The translations under genes and the position numbers were made by a program. A stretch of 64,000 nucleotides of DNA from Roseburia hominis (GTDB lineage Bacteria > Bacillota > Clostridia > Lachnospirales > Lachnospiraceae): NCBI GenBank assembly GCA_040702975.1, contig CP159990.1:248001-312000 (forward strand), given 5' to 3'. A model generated the notes under the pieces. That model was given only the letters and a program-made list of their open reading frames with translations, had not been told where the DNA came from and did no database searches. Each line of letters starts with the position of its first letter. Positions within the stretch are counted from its first letter, which is position 1. Positions 53,348 through 64,000 of this stretch are shown here, piece by piece.

Positions 53348-56300
53348 CTATCTTACGACACCCATATTTACAACTTCGCCGTTAATCTTCCACTCTTTCA
53401 CATAACCTGCCGGCTCGGCCTTCGTGACGCTTACTGCCAGCGTCTCACCGCCGATCTCCTCAGCAAATTTTGCAAATACAGCTTCCGCCTTCTCGCTTCC
53501 GTCATAGGTCACCTTAATCTTGTCAGTCACTTCAAAATCAGCTTCTTTACGCATGGTCTGGATCTTGCTGATGATCTCTCTTACAAAACCTTCCTCCAAA
53601 AGCTCTTCTGTCAGATTCGTATCCAGGACAACGGTGATACCATAATCGCTTTCAGATACGTAACCCTCTGTCTGAGCCATATCGATCAACAGGTCTTCCT
53701 TAAATAAGGTTACTTCCTGTCCGTTAATATCCAGCTTCAGAGAACCATTTGCATTAAGTTCGTCCATCGCCGCATTGCCGTCAAGACTATTCAGCGCATT
53801 CTTGATGCCTCCAAGCAGCTTTCCATACTTCGGTCCAACCGTCTTAAGCTGCGGTTTGAAGGTATAAGAGGTAAATGCTCTTACATCTTCAGTAATTTCC
53901 ATCTCTTTCACATTCAGCTCATCGGTGATGATATCCTGGTAAAACTTCTCCAGAGCCGGAATACCTTTTACAAACATTTTCCCGATCGGCTGACGGTTCT
54001 TGATATTTGCAGTGTTACGGCACGCACGTCCCATAACGACTACCTTCAGGACAAGATCCATATTTTCTTCCAGTTTTTTGTCGATGTAAGCCGTATCTAC
54101 TTCCGGGAAATCACAAAGATGAATACTTTCCGGAGCGCTCTGATCCAGGCTTCTCACCAGATTCTGGTAAATCTCTTCTGTCATGAACGGAATCATCGGT
54201 GCAGCCGCCTTGGAAACGGTAACAAGGGCGGTATACAGAGTCATATAAGCATTGATCTTATCCTGCTCCATTCCCTTCGCCCAGAAACGCTCACGGCTTC
54301 GTCTTACGTACCAGTTACTCATATCGTCTACAAAATCCTGAAGTGCTCTTGCAGCCTCCGGAATCCGGTAGTTGCCCAGGTTATCGTCCACTTCCTTCAC
54401 CAGCGTGTTCAGCTTGGAAAGCAGCCATTTGTCCATAACGGATAATTTCTCATAATCCAGCGTATATTTTGTCGCGTCAAATTCATCAATATTTGCATAC
54501 AGCACAAAGAACGCATAGGTATTCCAAAGTGTACCCATGAACTTTCTCTGTCCTTCTACGACCGCCTTGCCATGGAAACGGTTCGGCAGCCACGGTGCAC
54601 TGTTCACATAGAAATACCAGCGGATCGCATCTGCTCCGTAGGTCTCAAGAGCCTCAAACGGGTCAACGGCATTTCCTTTGGACTTACTCATCTTCTGTCC
54701 GTTCTCGTCCTGTACATGCCCCAGAACGATCACGTTCTTATATGGCGCCTTGTTAAAAATCAGGGTAGAGATAGCCAGCAGTGAGTAGAACCAGCCACGG
54801 GTCTGGTCTACGGCTTCTGAAATAAAGTTCGCCGGGAACTGCTGTTCAAATAATTCCTGATTTTCAAACGGATAGTGATGCTGTGCGAACGGCATGGAAC
54901 CACTGTCGAACCAGCAGTCAATGACCTCCGGCACACGATGCATCGGTTTCCCGCACTTCGGACAACGGATCGTTACCTCGTCAATATACGGACGGTGCAG
55001 TTCAATATTATCCGGGCAGTTATCGGACATGGATTTCAGTTCTTCAATACTTCCGATAGAATGCTGATGTCCGCACTCGCACTCCCAGATATTAAGCGGG
55101 GTTCCCCAGTAACGGTTACGGCTGATACCCCAGTCCTGAACATTTTCCAGCCAGTCGCCGAAACGTCCCTTACCGATACTCTCCGGAATCCAGTTGATTG
55201 TGTTATTATTTGCGATCAAATCCTCTTTTACATCTGTCATTTTGATGAACCAGGATTCTCTTGCATAATAAATCAGCGGAGTATCGCATCTCCAGCAGTG
55301 CGGGTAGCTGTGCTCAAACTTCGGCGCATCGAACAGAAGGCCGCGGCTCTCCAAATCCTTTAATACCTCCGGATCCGCCTTCTTTACAAATAATCCCGCA
55401 AATGGAGTCGTCTCTCCCATATTTCCCTTCTCATCTACAAGCTGTACAAACGGGAAATCATATTTACGTCCGACCTTCGCATCGTCTTCACCAAATGCCG
55501 GTGCAATGTGAACCACGCCGGTACCATCTGTCAGAGTTACGTAGGTATCACATACAACATAGAAGCACTTTTTATTCTGTTTTGCGGCACATTCATAAGC
55601 ACACTGATAAAGCGGCTCATATTCCTTGTATTCCAGGTCCTTTCCTTTGTAGGTTTCCAGAACCTCATACGCTGACTTTCCGTCCTCGGCGAGCTTTCCA
55701 AGCACCGTATCCAGAAGCGCAGATGCCATATAATACGTATAGCCGTCTACACATTTTACCTTGGCATACTCTTCCTGGGGGTTCACACAAAGGCCGATAT
55801 TGGACGGCAGGGTCCAGGGCGTGGTCGTCCATGCCAGAATATAAGCGTCCTCGTCCTTTACCTTGAACCTGACGATAGCGGAACGCTCCTTCACATCTTT
55901 ATAGCCCTGCGCCACTTCCTGAGCCGACAGCGGCGTACCACATCTCGGGCAATAGGGAACGATCTTAAAGCCCTTATAGAGCAGGCCCTTCTCCCAGATC
56001 TTCTTAAGTGCCCACCACTCAGACTCAATAAAGTTATTATCATAGGTTACATAAGGATTCTCCATATCTGCCCAGAAACCGACGGTGCTTGAGAAATCCT
56101 CCCACATTCCTTTGTATTTCCAGACACTTTCCTTACATTTGTCAATAAACGGTTCCAGACCGTATTCCTCGATCTGATCCTTTCCGTCAAGCCCCAGGGC
56201 CTTCTCGACCTCCAGCTCTACCGGCAGTCCGTGGGTATCCCACCCTGCCTTTCTCGGCACCATATACCCCTTCATGGTGCGGTATCTCGGGATCATATCT

Positions 56301-56500
56301 TTAATTACACGCGTCAGGACATGCCCGATATGCGGCTTTCCATTCGCTGTCGGGGGTCCGTCATAGAAAGTATAGGTCTCCCCTTCCTTGCGGTTCTCCA
56401 TACTCTTTTCAAAAATCTGATGTTCTTCCCAGAACTTCTCTGTCGCTTTCTCACGGTCTACAAACTTCAGATCCGTGGACACTTTCTTATACATCGACAT
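53348..56500 (-). CDS. ileS: Isoleucyl-tRNA synthetase
   Basis: 1050 residues, class Ia synthetase of the long (eukaryote-like, IleS2) size. HIGH signature PPTANGKPHIGHVLTR near residue 50, KMSKS in DENGQKMSKSKGNAVDPFEA. Editing domain motif AWTTTPWTLPSNIGL. The tail has an anticodon-binding domain and, unusually, no clear zinc-finger Cys cluster at the C-terminus (zinc-ribbon Cys motifs occur instead in the middle: CPRCGTPL, WECECGHQH, CPKCGKPM). AAAGGAG lies seven bases before the ATG. It is preceded by a T-box leader. Confidence 0.95.
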   Translation of the reverse strand: MSMYKKVSTDLKFVDREKATEKFWEEHQIFEKSMENRKEGETYTFYDGPPTANGKPHIGHVLTRVIKDMIPRYRTMKGYMVPRKAGWDTHGLPVELEVEKALGLDGKDQIEEYGLEPFIDKCKESVWKYKGMWEDFSSTVGFWADMENPYVTYDNNFIESEWWALKKIWEKGLLYKGFKIVPYCPRCGTPLSAQEVAQGYKDVKERSAIVRFKVKDEDAYILAWTTTPWTLPSNIGLCVNPQEEYAKVKCVDGYTYYMASALLDTVLGKLAEDGKSAYEVLETYKGKDLEYKEYEPLYQCAYECAAKQNKKCFYVVCDTYVTLTDGTGVVHIAPAFGEDDAKVGRKYDFPFVQLVDEKGNMGETTPFAGLFVKKADPEVLKDLESRGLLFDAPKFEHSYPHCWRCDTPLIYYARESWFIKMTDVKEDLIANNNTINWIPESIGKGRFGDWLENVQDWGISRNRYWGTPLNIWECECGHQHSIGSIEELKSMSDNCPDNIELHRPYIDEVTIRCPKCGKPMHRVPEVIDCWFDSGSMPFAQHHYPFENQELFEQQFPANFISEAVDQTRGWFYSLLAISTLIFNKAPYKNVIVLGHVQDENGQKMSKSKGNAVDPFEALETYGADAIRWYFYVNSAPWLPNRFHGKAVVEGQRKFMGTLWNTYAFFVLYANIDEFDATKYTLDYEKLSVMDKWLLSKLNTLVKEVDDNLGNYRIPEAARALQDFVDDMSNWYVRRSRERFWAKGMEQDKINAYMTLYTALVTVSKAAAPMIPFMTEEIYQNLVRSLDQSAPESIHLCDFPEVDTAYIDKKLEENMDLVLKVVVMGRACRNTANIKNRQPIGKMFVKGIPALEKFYQDIITDELNVKEMEITEDVRAFTSYTFKPQLKTVGPKYGKLLGGIKNALNSLDGNAAMDELNANGSLKLDINGQEVTLFKEDLLIDMAQTEGYVSESDYGITVVLDTNLTEELLEEGFVREIISKIQTMRKEADFEVTDKIKVTYDGSEKAEAVFAKFAEEIGGETLAVSVTKAEPAGYVKEWKINGEVVNMGVVR

Positions 56501-56639
56501 GGCTGTACTCCTTTCTACTTTATTTTCCGCCTGCTGTTTGTAGTCCTATAGCGGAAAATTCCCCAATCTTATCTTATAATGCTTCCACATGACCATATCC
56601 GATTGATGGGTAAACATATTTAGAAAACACAAGTTTTCT

Positions 56640-56938
56640 GTAAAATAAAAAAACTTCCGTCCGTAAAAGGACGAAAGCATAGCATCTTCGTTTAACCACC
56701 TGTTACTGCATACCATCATATGAGTTCCCTGTAACGGGGGAAGGGCCGTCAGAATTTAATCATCGCGGTATCCATAAAAAATTCCCTATATAAATACAAT
56801 CTACCGCAACTTTCAACATCTGCAACTCAGAAGTGATATTCGTCTATATCCTACTCGCACCGGACTTGCACCATCGCCGGCTCGCTTGGCCTTTCAAATA
56901 TAGCTACTGTCTCCGTCAAAGTCTTTTCGTATTCTTTG
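56640..56938 (-). promoter_or_regulatory. T-box leader (tRNA-Ile responsive) of ileS
   Basis: On the minus strand, from about 56938 down to 56644. Stem I has the GGTGCAAGTCC/CCGGCGATGG-type distal loop and an S-turn, and a specifier loop reading GAATATCACTT, in which ATC is the Ile codon. Downstream, AGGTGGTTAAACG is the T-box bulge region (TGGT pairs with an ACCA tRNA end). The terminator is CTTTCGTCC/GGACGGAAG with seven T (56644-56677). It allows ileS transcription when uncharged tRNA-Ile is bound. Confidence 0.88.
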
Positions 56939-56940
56939 CT

Positions 56941-56970
56941 ATTATAATAAAGAAACCCTTGTTTCGTCAA
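56941..56970 (-). promoter_or_regulatory. Promoter of ileS overlapping the dacF terminator
   Basis: On the minus strand TTGACG (56965-56970), 18-bp spacer, TATAAT (56941-56946). The -35 box lies in the loop and arm of the terminator hairpin at 56950-56979. Confidence 0.6.
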
Positions 56971-56979
56971 GGGTTTCTT
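56950..56979 (-). terminator. Terminator hairpin after the carboxypeptidase gene
   Basis: Perfect 12-bp stem AAGAAACCCTTG/CAAGGGTTTCTT with a 6-base loop and T-rich sequence on the minus strand. About 110 bases after the stop codon. Confidence 0.7.
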
Positions 56980-57092
56980 ATATTTTCGGTGATTTGACGG
57001 ATTTAGCATAAAGTTTCCGTCATTATTCAGATAGAATTATAGTTTTAGTATGCAATTACATAGCACAGATATTTACAAAGCGCTATACATTC

Positions 57093-58517
57093 TTACCTTC
57101 TTCTCCTCCGTCTCCGCATTTCTCTGCGCTTCTGCCTCTCTTTGCGCCGTTTTTTCCTGATGCAAAATGCAATCACCAGCCAGATTGCCAAAAGTCCAAT
57201 CAATATTCCAAAACCTTTGAGTACCCAATAAACCCACTCTGGAATACTCTCCTTCACCTTCTCCACGACATTCCCAGCATTCTTTTCCGTCTGATCTTTA
57301 TCTTTTTCCACTTCTTCCGGCGCATTTTTCTTCAAATATGCTTCACTGAACGCTACCTTCACACTTCCCACCGGATTTCCCTCATAAGTATAAATGGCCG
57401 TTCCTGTCGAAGCATTTTCCTCATCTGTCACCAATTCCATTTTAAGACTTTCAAACTCTATCCCGGAAGGAAGCACCACATAAGCCCCCTCCTCCATGCT
57501 TTCGATATCCTCAGATTTTTCTTTTCCTGCGATTTCCACCTTCTGAAAATTGTCGTACCCATAATCCAGTAAATTCTTGGTATTCGGATAAACATTTCGC
57601 CCATGCGTTTTCAGCACAACACAGATTAATTTCATATTTCCATCATCAGTGCAGGTCACCAGCGTATTCAGTGCATCATCGGTATACCCCGTTTTTCCCG
57701 CCACTACGCGGGAATCATAGCTCTCACACCAGTCATAGAACATCTGATGCTTCTGCTGAAATACTCTCTCCTCCGACACCAGATTCGTCGCCGGAATCCG
57801 GTATTCCTTCGTCTGGGAAATCTCCGAAAATTCCTTATGATTTAATAATAACTCCCGGGTGATCAGCGCCATGTCCCGGGCTGTCGTATAATGCTCTGTA
57901 TCCTGAAGACCGTTCGTATTCACAAAATGCGAATTTACCGCCCCCAGCTCCTTTGCCCTGGTATTCATCTGCTGGAGAAACCAGTCATAACCCTCTCCCG
58001 TATTTGCTCCAATCGCATAAGCCACCTCGTTCGCCGAAGCCAAAAGAAGGGCATAAAGCGCATCATTTAACGTAATCTCCTCGCCCGGAGTCAACCCGAT
58101 ATGCGCATCTCCATATTCCAGAAAATCAATACTCTCCTGTGTGATCGTAATCTTGTCCTCTACATTTTTATTTTCCAGAGCGACAAGAGCCGTCAAAATC
58201 TTCGTGATACTGGCCGGATAAGCCTTTCCATCTATATTCTTAGAATATAAAATAGCCCCGCTTTTTGCCTCCAACACGATTCCTGCTTCTCCATACGTCT
58301 GCGGTCCCTTGGGCCAGCCCGTTAACTCATTGGACTCAACCTTCATCTCATAAGCTTTCTTCGTATTCTCCTCCTCTTCCTTGGTTTCCTTCGGAACAGG
58401 TGCTGCTGTCGTATCAAATGATTCTTCGTCCACGGCTTTTGCGGTCCTTACCGGAATTCCTACTACAGCCAAGACAACTGCCAGTATCCCAGCCAGCCAT
58501 CTTACTTTCTTTTTCAT
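57093..58517 (-). CDS. D-alanyl-D-alanine carboxypeptidase (S11, DacF/DacA type)
   Basis: 474 residues. Signal peptide (LAGILAVVLAVVG). S11 serine-peptidase motifs: SxxK at Ser103-Lys106 (PASITKILTALVALEN), SxN at Ser161 (ASANEVAYAIG), KTG at 275-277 (VAGKTGYTDDA). A beta-rich domain follows, then a C-terminal membrane anchor (WVYWVLKGFGILIGLLAIWL) and a very basic tail (RKKRRKERQKRREMRRR...). It trims the last D-Ala of peptidoglycan stems; the DacF type serves spore cortex in spore formers. Single-gene unit. Confidence 0.93.
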   Translation of the reverse strand: MKKKVRWLAGILAVVLAVVGIPVRTAKAVDEESFDTTAAPVPKETKEEEENTKKAYEMKVESNELTGWPKGPQTYGEAGIVLEAKSGAILYSKNIDGKAYPASITKILTALVALENKNVEDKITITQESIDFLEYGDAHIGLTPGEEITLNDALYALLLASANEVAYAIGANTGEGYDWFLQQMNTRAKELGAVNSHFVNTNGLQDTEHYTTARDMALITRELLLNHKEFSEISQTKEYRIPATNLVSEERVFQQKHQMFYDWCESYDSRVVAGKTGYTDDALNTLVTCTDDGNMKLICVVLKTHGRNVYPNTKNLLDYGYDNFQKVEIAGKEKSEDIESMEEGAYVVLPSGIEFESLKMELVTDEENASTGTAIYTYEGNPVGSVKVAFSEAYLKKNAPEEVEKDKDQTEKNAGNVVEKVKESIPEWVYWVLKGFGILIGLLAIWLVIAFCIRKKRRKERQKRREMRRRRRRR

Positions 58518-58603
58518 TACAAACCTCCTATTTCAGGAAAATATGAAACATACCCACTAAAGTATGCCTGGCAATCGAAAAAAACTTCTTCTATCAAACA
58601 AAA

Positions 58604-60322
58604 TTACAGATAAAATCCCCGATATCTGTTCAGACACGCGTAAATGTCCTGTTTTCGGATCTGCGCCATGCCGACCGGCAGATAAGACCCCTGGCACAAA
58701 GAAGCAATTCCTTTATCCTGAATCTGCTTCCACAGGTTTTCCACCATACTATCCACATTCTGTTCTCTTTTCTCCATCTGCTCTAACAGGTTCTTCAAAC
58801 AATAGGAAAGGGCCGTAGTCTGCTCACTGTCCAAAATCTGTTCCACATATTTCAGATCCACCGTGTCTTTTCCGATAGAAAAACTATCCTTCCCGAACTG
58901 TTTAATCTTGACCTGATCATGCTTTCTGTCCAGCTTACCGGCACGAACGAGTCTCTTTCTCCCTTCCTTTGAAAAAATCACATCTACCGGTATCTTTAAG
59001 TCTTCCGTCTCTTCCTCTCCCGGAATACGGCTGATCACATTTTTCACTTTCTCCGTGATATCAAAAGTTCTGTAATTATCCATCTGTAAAATGTGATCTG
59101 CAATATAAAAATACGATCCCGAACTGCCTGCGACCAAAATAACCGATACGTCCTGTTCTTCATACAGTTTCCGCGCCTGCAGCGTAAACGGAGTGATTGG
59201 CTCTTTATCTCCCGAAACCACAGCCTGCATCAAAGAATCCCGAACCATAAAATTCGTAGCGCAGGTATCCTCATCGATCAACAGGACCTTAGCTCCCGCC
59301 TGTACAGCCTCCACAACATTGGCCGCCTGAGAAGTAGAGCCACTGGCATCTTCCGTACTAAAATCCACCGTATCCTTCTTATTCGGCAGATCATTGATAA
59401 AAGGAGAAATATTTACATGAGACACCGCACGACCGTCCTCAGCCCTGATTTTAACAGCCGTATCCGATGTGATAACATATTCCCTGCCATCGCCTGCAAT
59501 ATGGTTGTAAATCCCCTGTTCAAGCGCTTTTAACAGGGTAGATTTGCCGTGGTAGCCGCCGCCTACGATCAACGTAATCCCTGCCGGTATTCCCATGCCG
59601 GTAATCTTCCCCTTATATGGCAGATTCATCTCAACCTCCATACTTTCAGGAGACTTAAACCGCACTGCATTCTTCATGGGCTTCTGGGAAATCCCGCTCT
59701 CCCTGGGCAATACTGCGCCATTTGCCACAAATGCCACAAGATTCCGTTTTTTAAGCTCCTCCCTGATCGTATGCTGATCCTCGGAAAGCTCTACGACCTT
59801 TCTCACCTCATCAGCTCTCAAATTCTTGTAGTACAAAGATTTCCTGACCGCCTCGGGCAGATACTCAAACAAGATCTTTTTCAATTCAAATGCATTGATC
59901 GTACGTCCATTTGCCGGAAAACCAACCTCAAAACGGACCAAAAGGTCTCCCCCCTTAATCTCAAATGCCGTCCTCTCGAGAATTTCCTGACCGCACCGGC
60001 TGATTCCGATTAAACCGCTTTTTCCCGAACCTTTCGCCTGAAAAGTATAATTCCCCACTGCACGATAAAAAGCCCGCGTAAGGTAGTCCTGCAAAGCCAC
60101 ACGGCGATAATTTACCGCGTACATCTCCTCCGGAAAACCAGCCTGCGCCTTCTTCACCAAAATACTCAGTTTTGACGGCGCTGCAAACGGATCCCCCTGC
60201 ACATGATCAATATTTAACTGAAATCCCGGAAACTGATAATTTCCCCGCAAATCTTTATATGCCGGATAACTCTTCCGATTAATACTCATAAGTAATTTTT
60301 CCAAATCTGTTGATGTTTTCAT
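58604..60322 (-). CDS. ABC-class ATPase domain protein (PF09818 type)
   Basis: 572 residues, cytoplasmic, single copy of the fold. Features: NYQFPGFQLNIDHVQGDPFA in the N-terminal domain, GISRCGQEIL, TLIVGGGYHGKSTLLKALEQGIYNHIAGDGRE (Walker A GGGYHGKST), ASGSTSQAANVVEAVQAGAK (signature-like), VLLIDEDTCATNFMVRD (Walker B). These match the uncharacterised ABC-ATPase family with GYHGKST and DEDT motifs. The substrate or partner is unknown; no membrane domain is present. It lies alone between the tRNA cluster and dacF. Confidence 0.9.
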   Translation of the reverse strand: MKTSTDLEKLLMSINRKSYPAYKDLRGNYQFPGFQLNIDHVQGDPFAAPSKLSILVKKAQAGFPEEMYAVNYRRVALQDYLTRAFYRAVGNYTFQAKGSGKSGLIGISRCGQEILERTAFEIKGGDLLVRFEVGFPANGRTINAFELKKILFEYLPEAVRKSLYYKNLRADEVRKVVELSEDQHTIREELKKRNLVAFVANGAVLPRESGISQKPMKNAVRFKSPESMEVEMNLPYKGKITGMGIPAGITLIVGGGYHGKSTLLKALEQGIYNHIAGDGREYVITSDTAVKIRAEDGRAVSHVNISPFINDLPNKKDTVDFSTEDASGSTSQAANVVEAVQAGAKVLLIDEDTCATNFMVRDSLMQAVVSGDKEPITPFTLQARKLYEEQDVSVILVAGSSGSYFYIADHILQMDNYRTFDITEKVKNVISRIPGEEETEDLKIPVDVIFSKEGRKRLVRAGKLDRKHDQVKIKQFGKDSFSIGKDTVDLKYVEQILDSEQTTALSYCLKNLLEQMEKREQNVDSMVENLWKQIQDKGIASLCQGSYLPVGMAQIRKQDIYACLNRYRGFYL

Positions 60323-60413
60323 ATACAGCCTCCTTTTTATATTATAAAAATAATCAAATCTTCGCTAACCTAAAAATACCTTATATTTTAATAATTAAAT
60401 TTCTCATATGAAA

Positions 60414-60445
60414 AAAACGCAAATCCCAATGTATGGATTTGCGTT
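60414..60445 (-). terminator. Terminator of the rRNA-tRNA operon
   Basis: On the minus strand AACGCAAATCC pairs with GGATTTGCGTT, followed by seven T. It lies just past tRNA-Lys. Confidence 0.85.
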
Positions 60446-60452
60446 ATAATCA

Positions 60453-60525
60453 TGAAGCATCGGGGATTCGAACCCCGGACAACTTGATTAAAAGTCAAGT
60501 GCTCTACCGCCTGAGCTAATGCTCC
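60453..60525 (-). tRNA. tRNA-Lys (TTT)
   Basis: Cloverleaf: acceptor GGAGCAT/ATGCTTC, anticodon loop CTTTTAA (TTT), T-loop GTTCGAATC. No CCA encoded. Last gene of the operon. Confidence 0.95.
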
Positions 60526-60558
60526 ATCCGAGTTATTTACTTGTCCCGGTAGACAAGA

Positions 60559-60631
<73 letters not shown>

Positions 60632-60636
60632 ATGAA

Positions 60637-60710
<74 letters not shown>

Positions 60711-60743
60711 ATATTCAATTAGGTTACATTATTCAAATGTAAA

Positions 60744-60825
60744 TGGGCGGAGGTGGATTCGAACCACCGAAGCAATTTGCAGCAGATTTACAGTCTGTCC
60801 CCTTTGGCCACTCGGGAATCCACCC
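60744..60825 (-). tRNA. tRNA-Tyr (GTA)
   Basis: 82 bases with a long variable arm. Acceptor GGGTGGA/TCCGCCC, anticodon loop CTGTAAA (GTA). Confidence 0.95.
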
Positions 60826-60859
60826 ATATTTTATTATTACATCACTTATGTGATGTACA

Positions 60860-60932
60860 AGCCGATGATCGGACTCGAACCGATAACCTGCTGATTACAA
60901 ATCAGCTGCTCTGCCAATTGAGCCACATCGGC
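60860..60932 (-). tRNA. tRNA-Thr (TGT)
   Basis: Acceptor GCCGATG/CATCGGC, anticodon loop TTTGTAA (TGT), T-loop GTTCGAGTC. Confidence 0.95.
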
Positions 60933-61039
60933 ATATTAGCCCGCGCCAGCTTCGAAGAAGCTGTGTGCATCGGTGTGATAACACCGCCGTCACATTTTGC
61001 GATCGGCTAATTGCGATTACATAAACTGCTTTCGCAAAA
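60933..61039 (-). other. Structured spacer between tRNA-Thr and tRNA-Val
   Basis: An outer stem ATTAGCC/GGCTAAT encloses smaller hairpins (CAGCTTC/GAAGCTG, CGGTGT/ACACCG). Probably a processing signal of the operon transcript; not a 5S gene. Confidence 0.5.
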
Positions 61040-61112
61040 TGGGACCAATAGGGCTCGAACCTATGACCCTCTGCTTGTAAGGCAGATGCTCTCCCAGCTG
61101 AGCTATGATCCC
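61040..61112 (-). tRNA. tRNA-Val (TAC)
   Basis: Acceptor GGGATCA/TGGTCCC, anticodon loop CTTACAA (TAC), T-loop GTTCGAGCC. Confidence 0.95.
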
Positions 61113-61201
61113 ATATTAGATTAAGGAACATCTTTTCGCAGAGCTCAAAGATGGACTTTCGCACTAACCGCGAAAATACCTCGCTAAGTGCGAAATGTCA
61201 A

Positions 61202-61275
61202 CGACCCGAATGGGACTCGAACCCACGACCTCCGCCGTGACAGGGCGGCGCTCTAACCAACTGAGCCATCGGGCC
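61202..61275 (-). tRNA. tRNA-Asp (GTC)
   Basis: Acceptor GGCCCGA/TCGGGTC, anticodon loop CTGTCAC (GTC), T-loop GTTCGAGTC. It is nearest to the 23S gene. Confidence 0.95.
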
Positions 61276-61344
61276 TAATTAAAGGCTTTATGTACCTTCA
61301 AAACAGCATACAAAGAATCATCTTCCATCCACTACTACCTATCC

Positions 61345-64000
<2,656 letters not shown>

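Overview
The window looks like chromosome of a low-to-mid-GC, spore-forming Clostridia, most likely Lachnospiraceae. The indications are a BofA-like protein, a SpoIIQ/SpoIID pair, MecA, a T-box upstream of ileS, a Tad (Flp pilus) locus of the Clostridia type (DUF5702, DUF6382, Flp1-like pilin), a butyrate-type CoA-transferase and a reverse rubrerythrin. This placement is inference from gene content; no database was searched.

Layout. 1-2.7 kb: the 3' end of murG, an ECF-like sigma factor, a HIT protein (a 45-bp tandem duplication lies between these two), and a soluble histidine kinase. 2.8-11.4 kb: a ten-gene minus-strand Tad operon (tadZ/cpaE-like, tadA, tadB, tadC, pilin, DUF5702, TadE-like, prepilin peptidase, TadE-like, DUF6382) behind one good promoter and a structured leader. 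11.7-18.1 kb: bofA, a dCMP deaminase, a Sua5 protein fused to a phosphatase-like domain that has lost its catalytic residues, cwlD, and a GH18/SH3 protein broken by a frameshift. 18.3-24.4 kb: mecA, nadABC, a DUF4474 protein and a metallophosphoesterase. 24.5-32.2 kb: a ribose operon (rbsR-K-D-A-C-B) in which an IS of about 1.9 kb with an 8-bp target duplication separates rbsC from rbsB. 32.4-37 kb: a DUF1858 protein, an Rpn-type nuclease, a tandem array of DnaA-box-like 9-mers, an NlpC/P60 peptidase, and a Fur/PerR-type regulator and reverse rubrerythrin that share a palindromic operator.

37.2-43.2 kb: a G+C-rich island with a hybrid histidine kinase and two paralogous lipoproteins, each joining a solute-binding domain to a 5'-nucleotidase C-terminal domain. 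No permease is present. It is bordered by remnants of an IS630 transposase and an ABC transporter. This is the best candidate for an undescribed system, possibly a ligand-sensing complex. 44.3-50.7 kb: a CoA-transferase, a hemolysin-III protein, a GIY-YIG nuclease, a second Rpn nuclease, SpoIIQ-like and SpoIID. 50.8-60.3 kb: glgP, ileS with a T-box, a D-Ala-D-Ala carboxypeptidase and an ABC-class ATPase. 60.4-64 kb: the end of an rRNA operon, with partial 23S followed by seven tRNAs (Asp, Val, Thr, Tyr, fMet, Phe, Lys) and no 5S in the usual place.

Three copies of a short palindromic repeat with GGTCAAAA/TTTTGACC arms lie between genes near 22.5, 46.9 and 49.7 kb.
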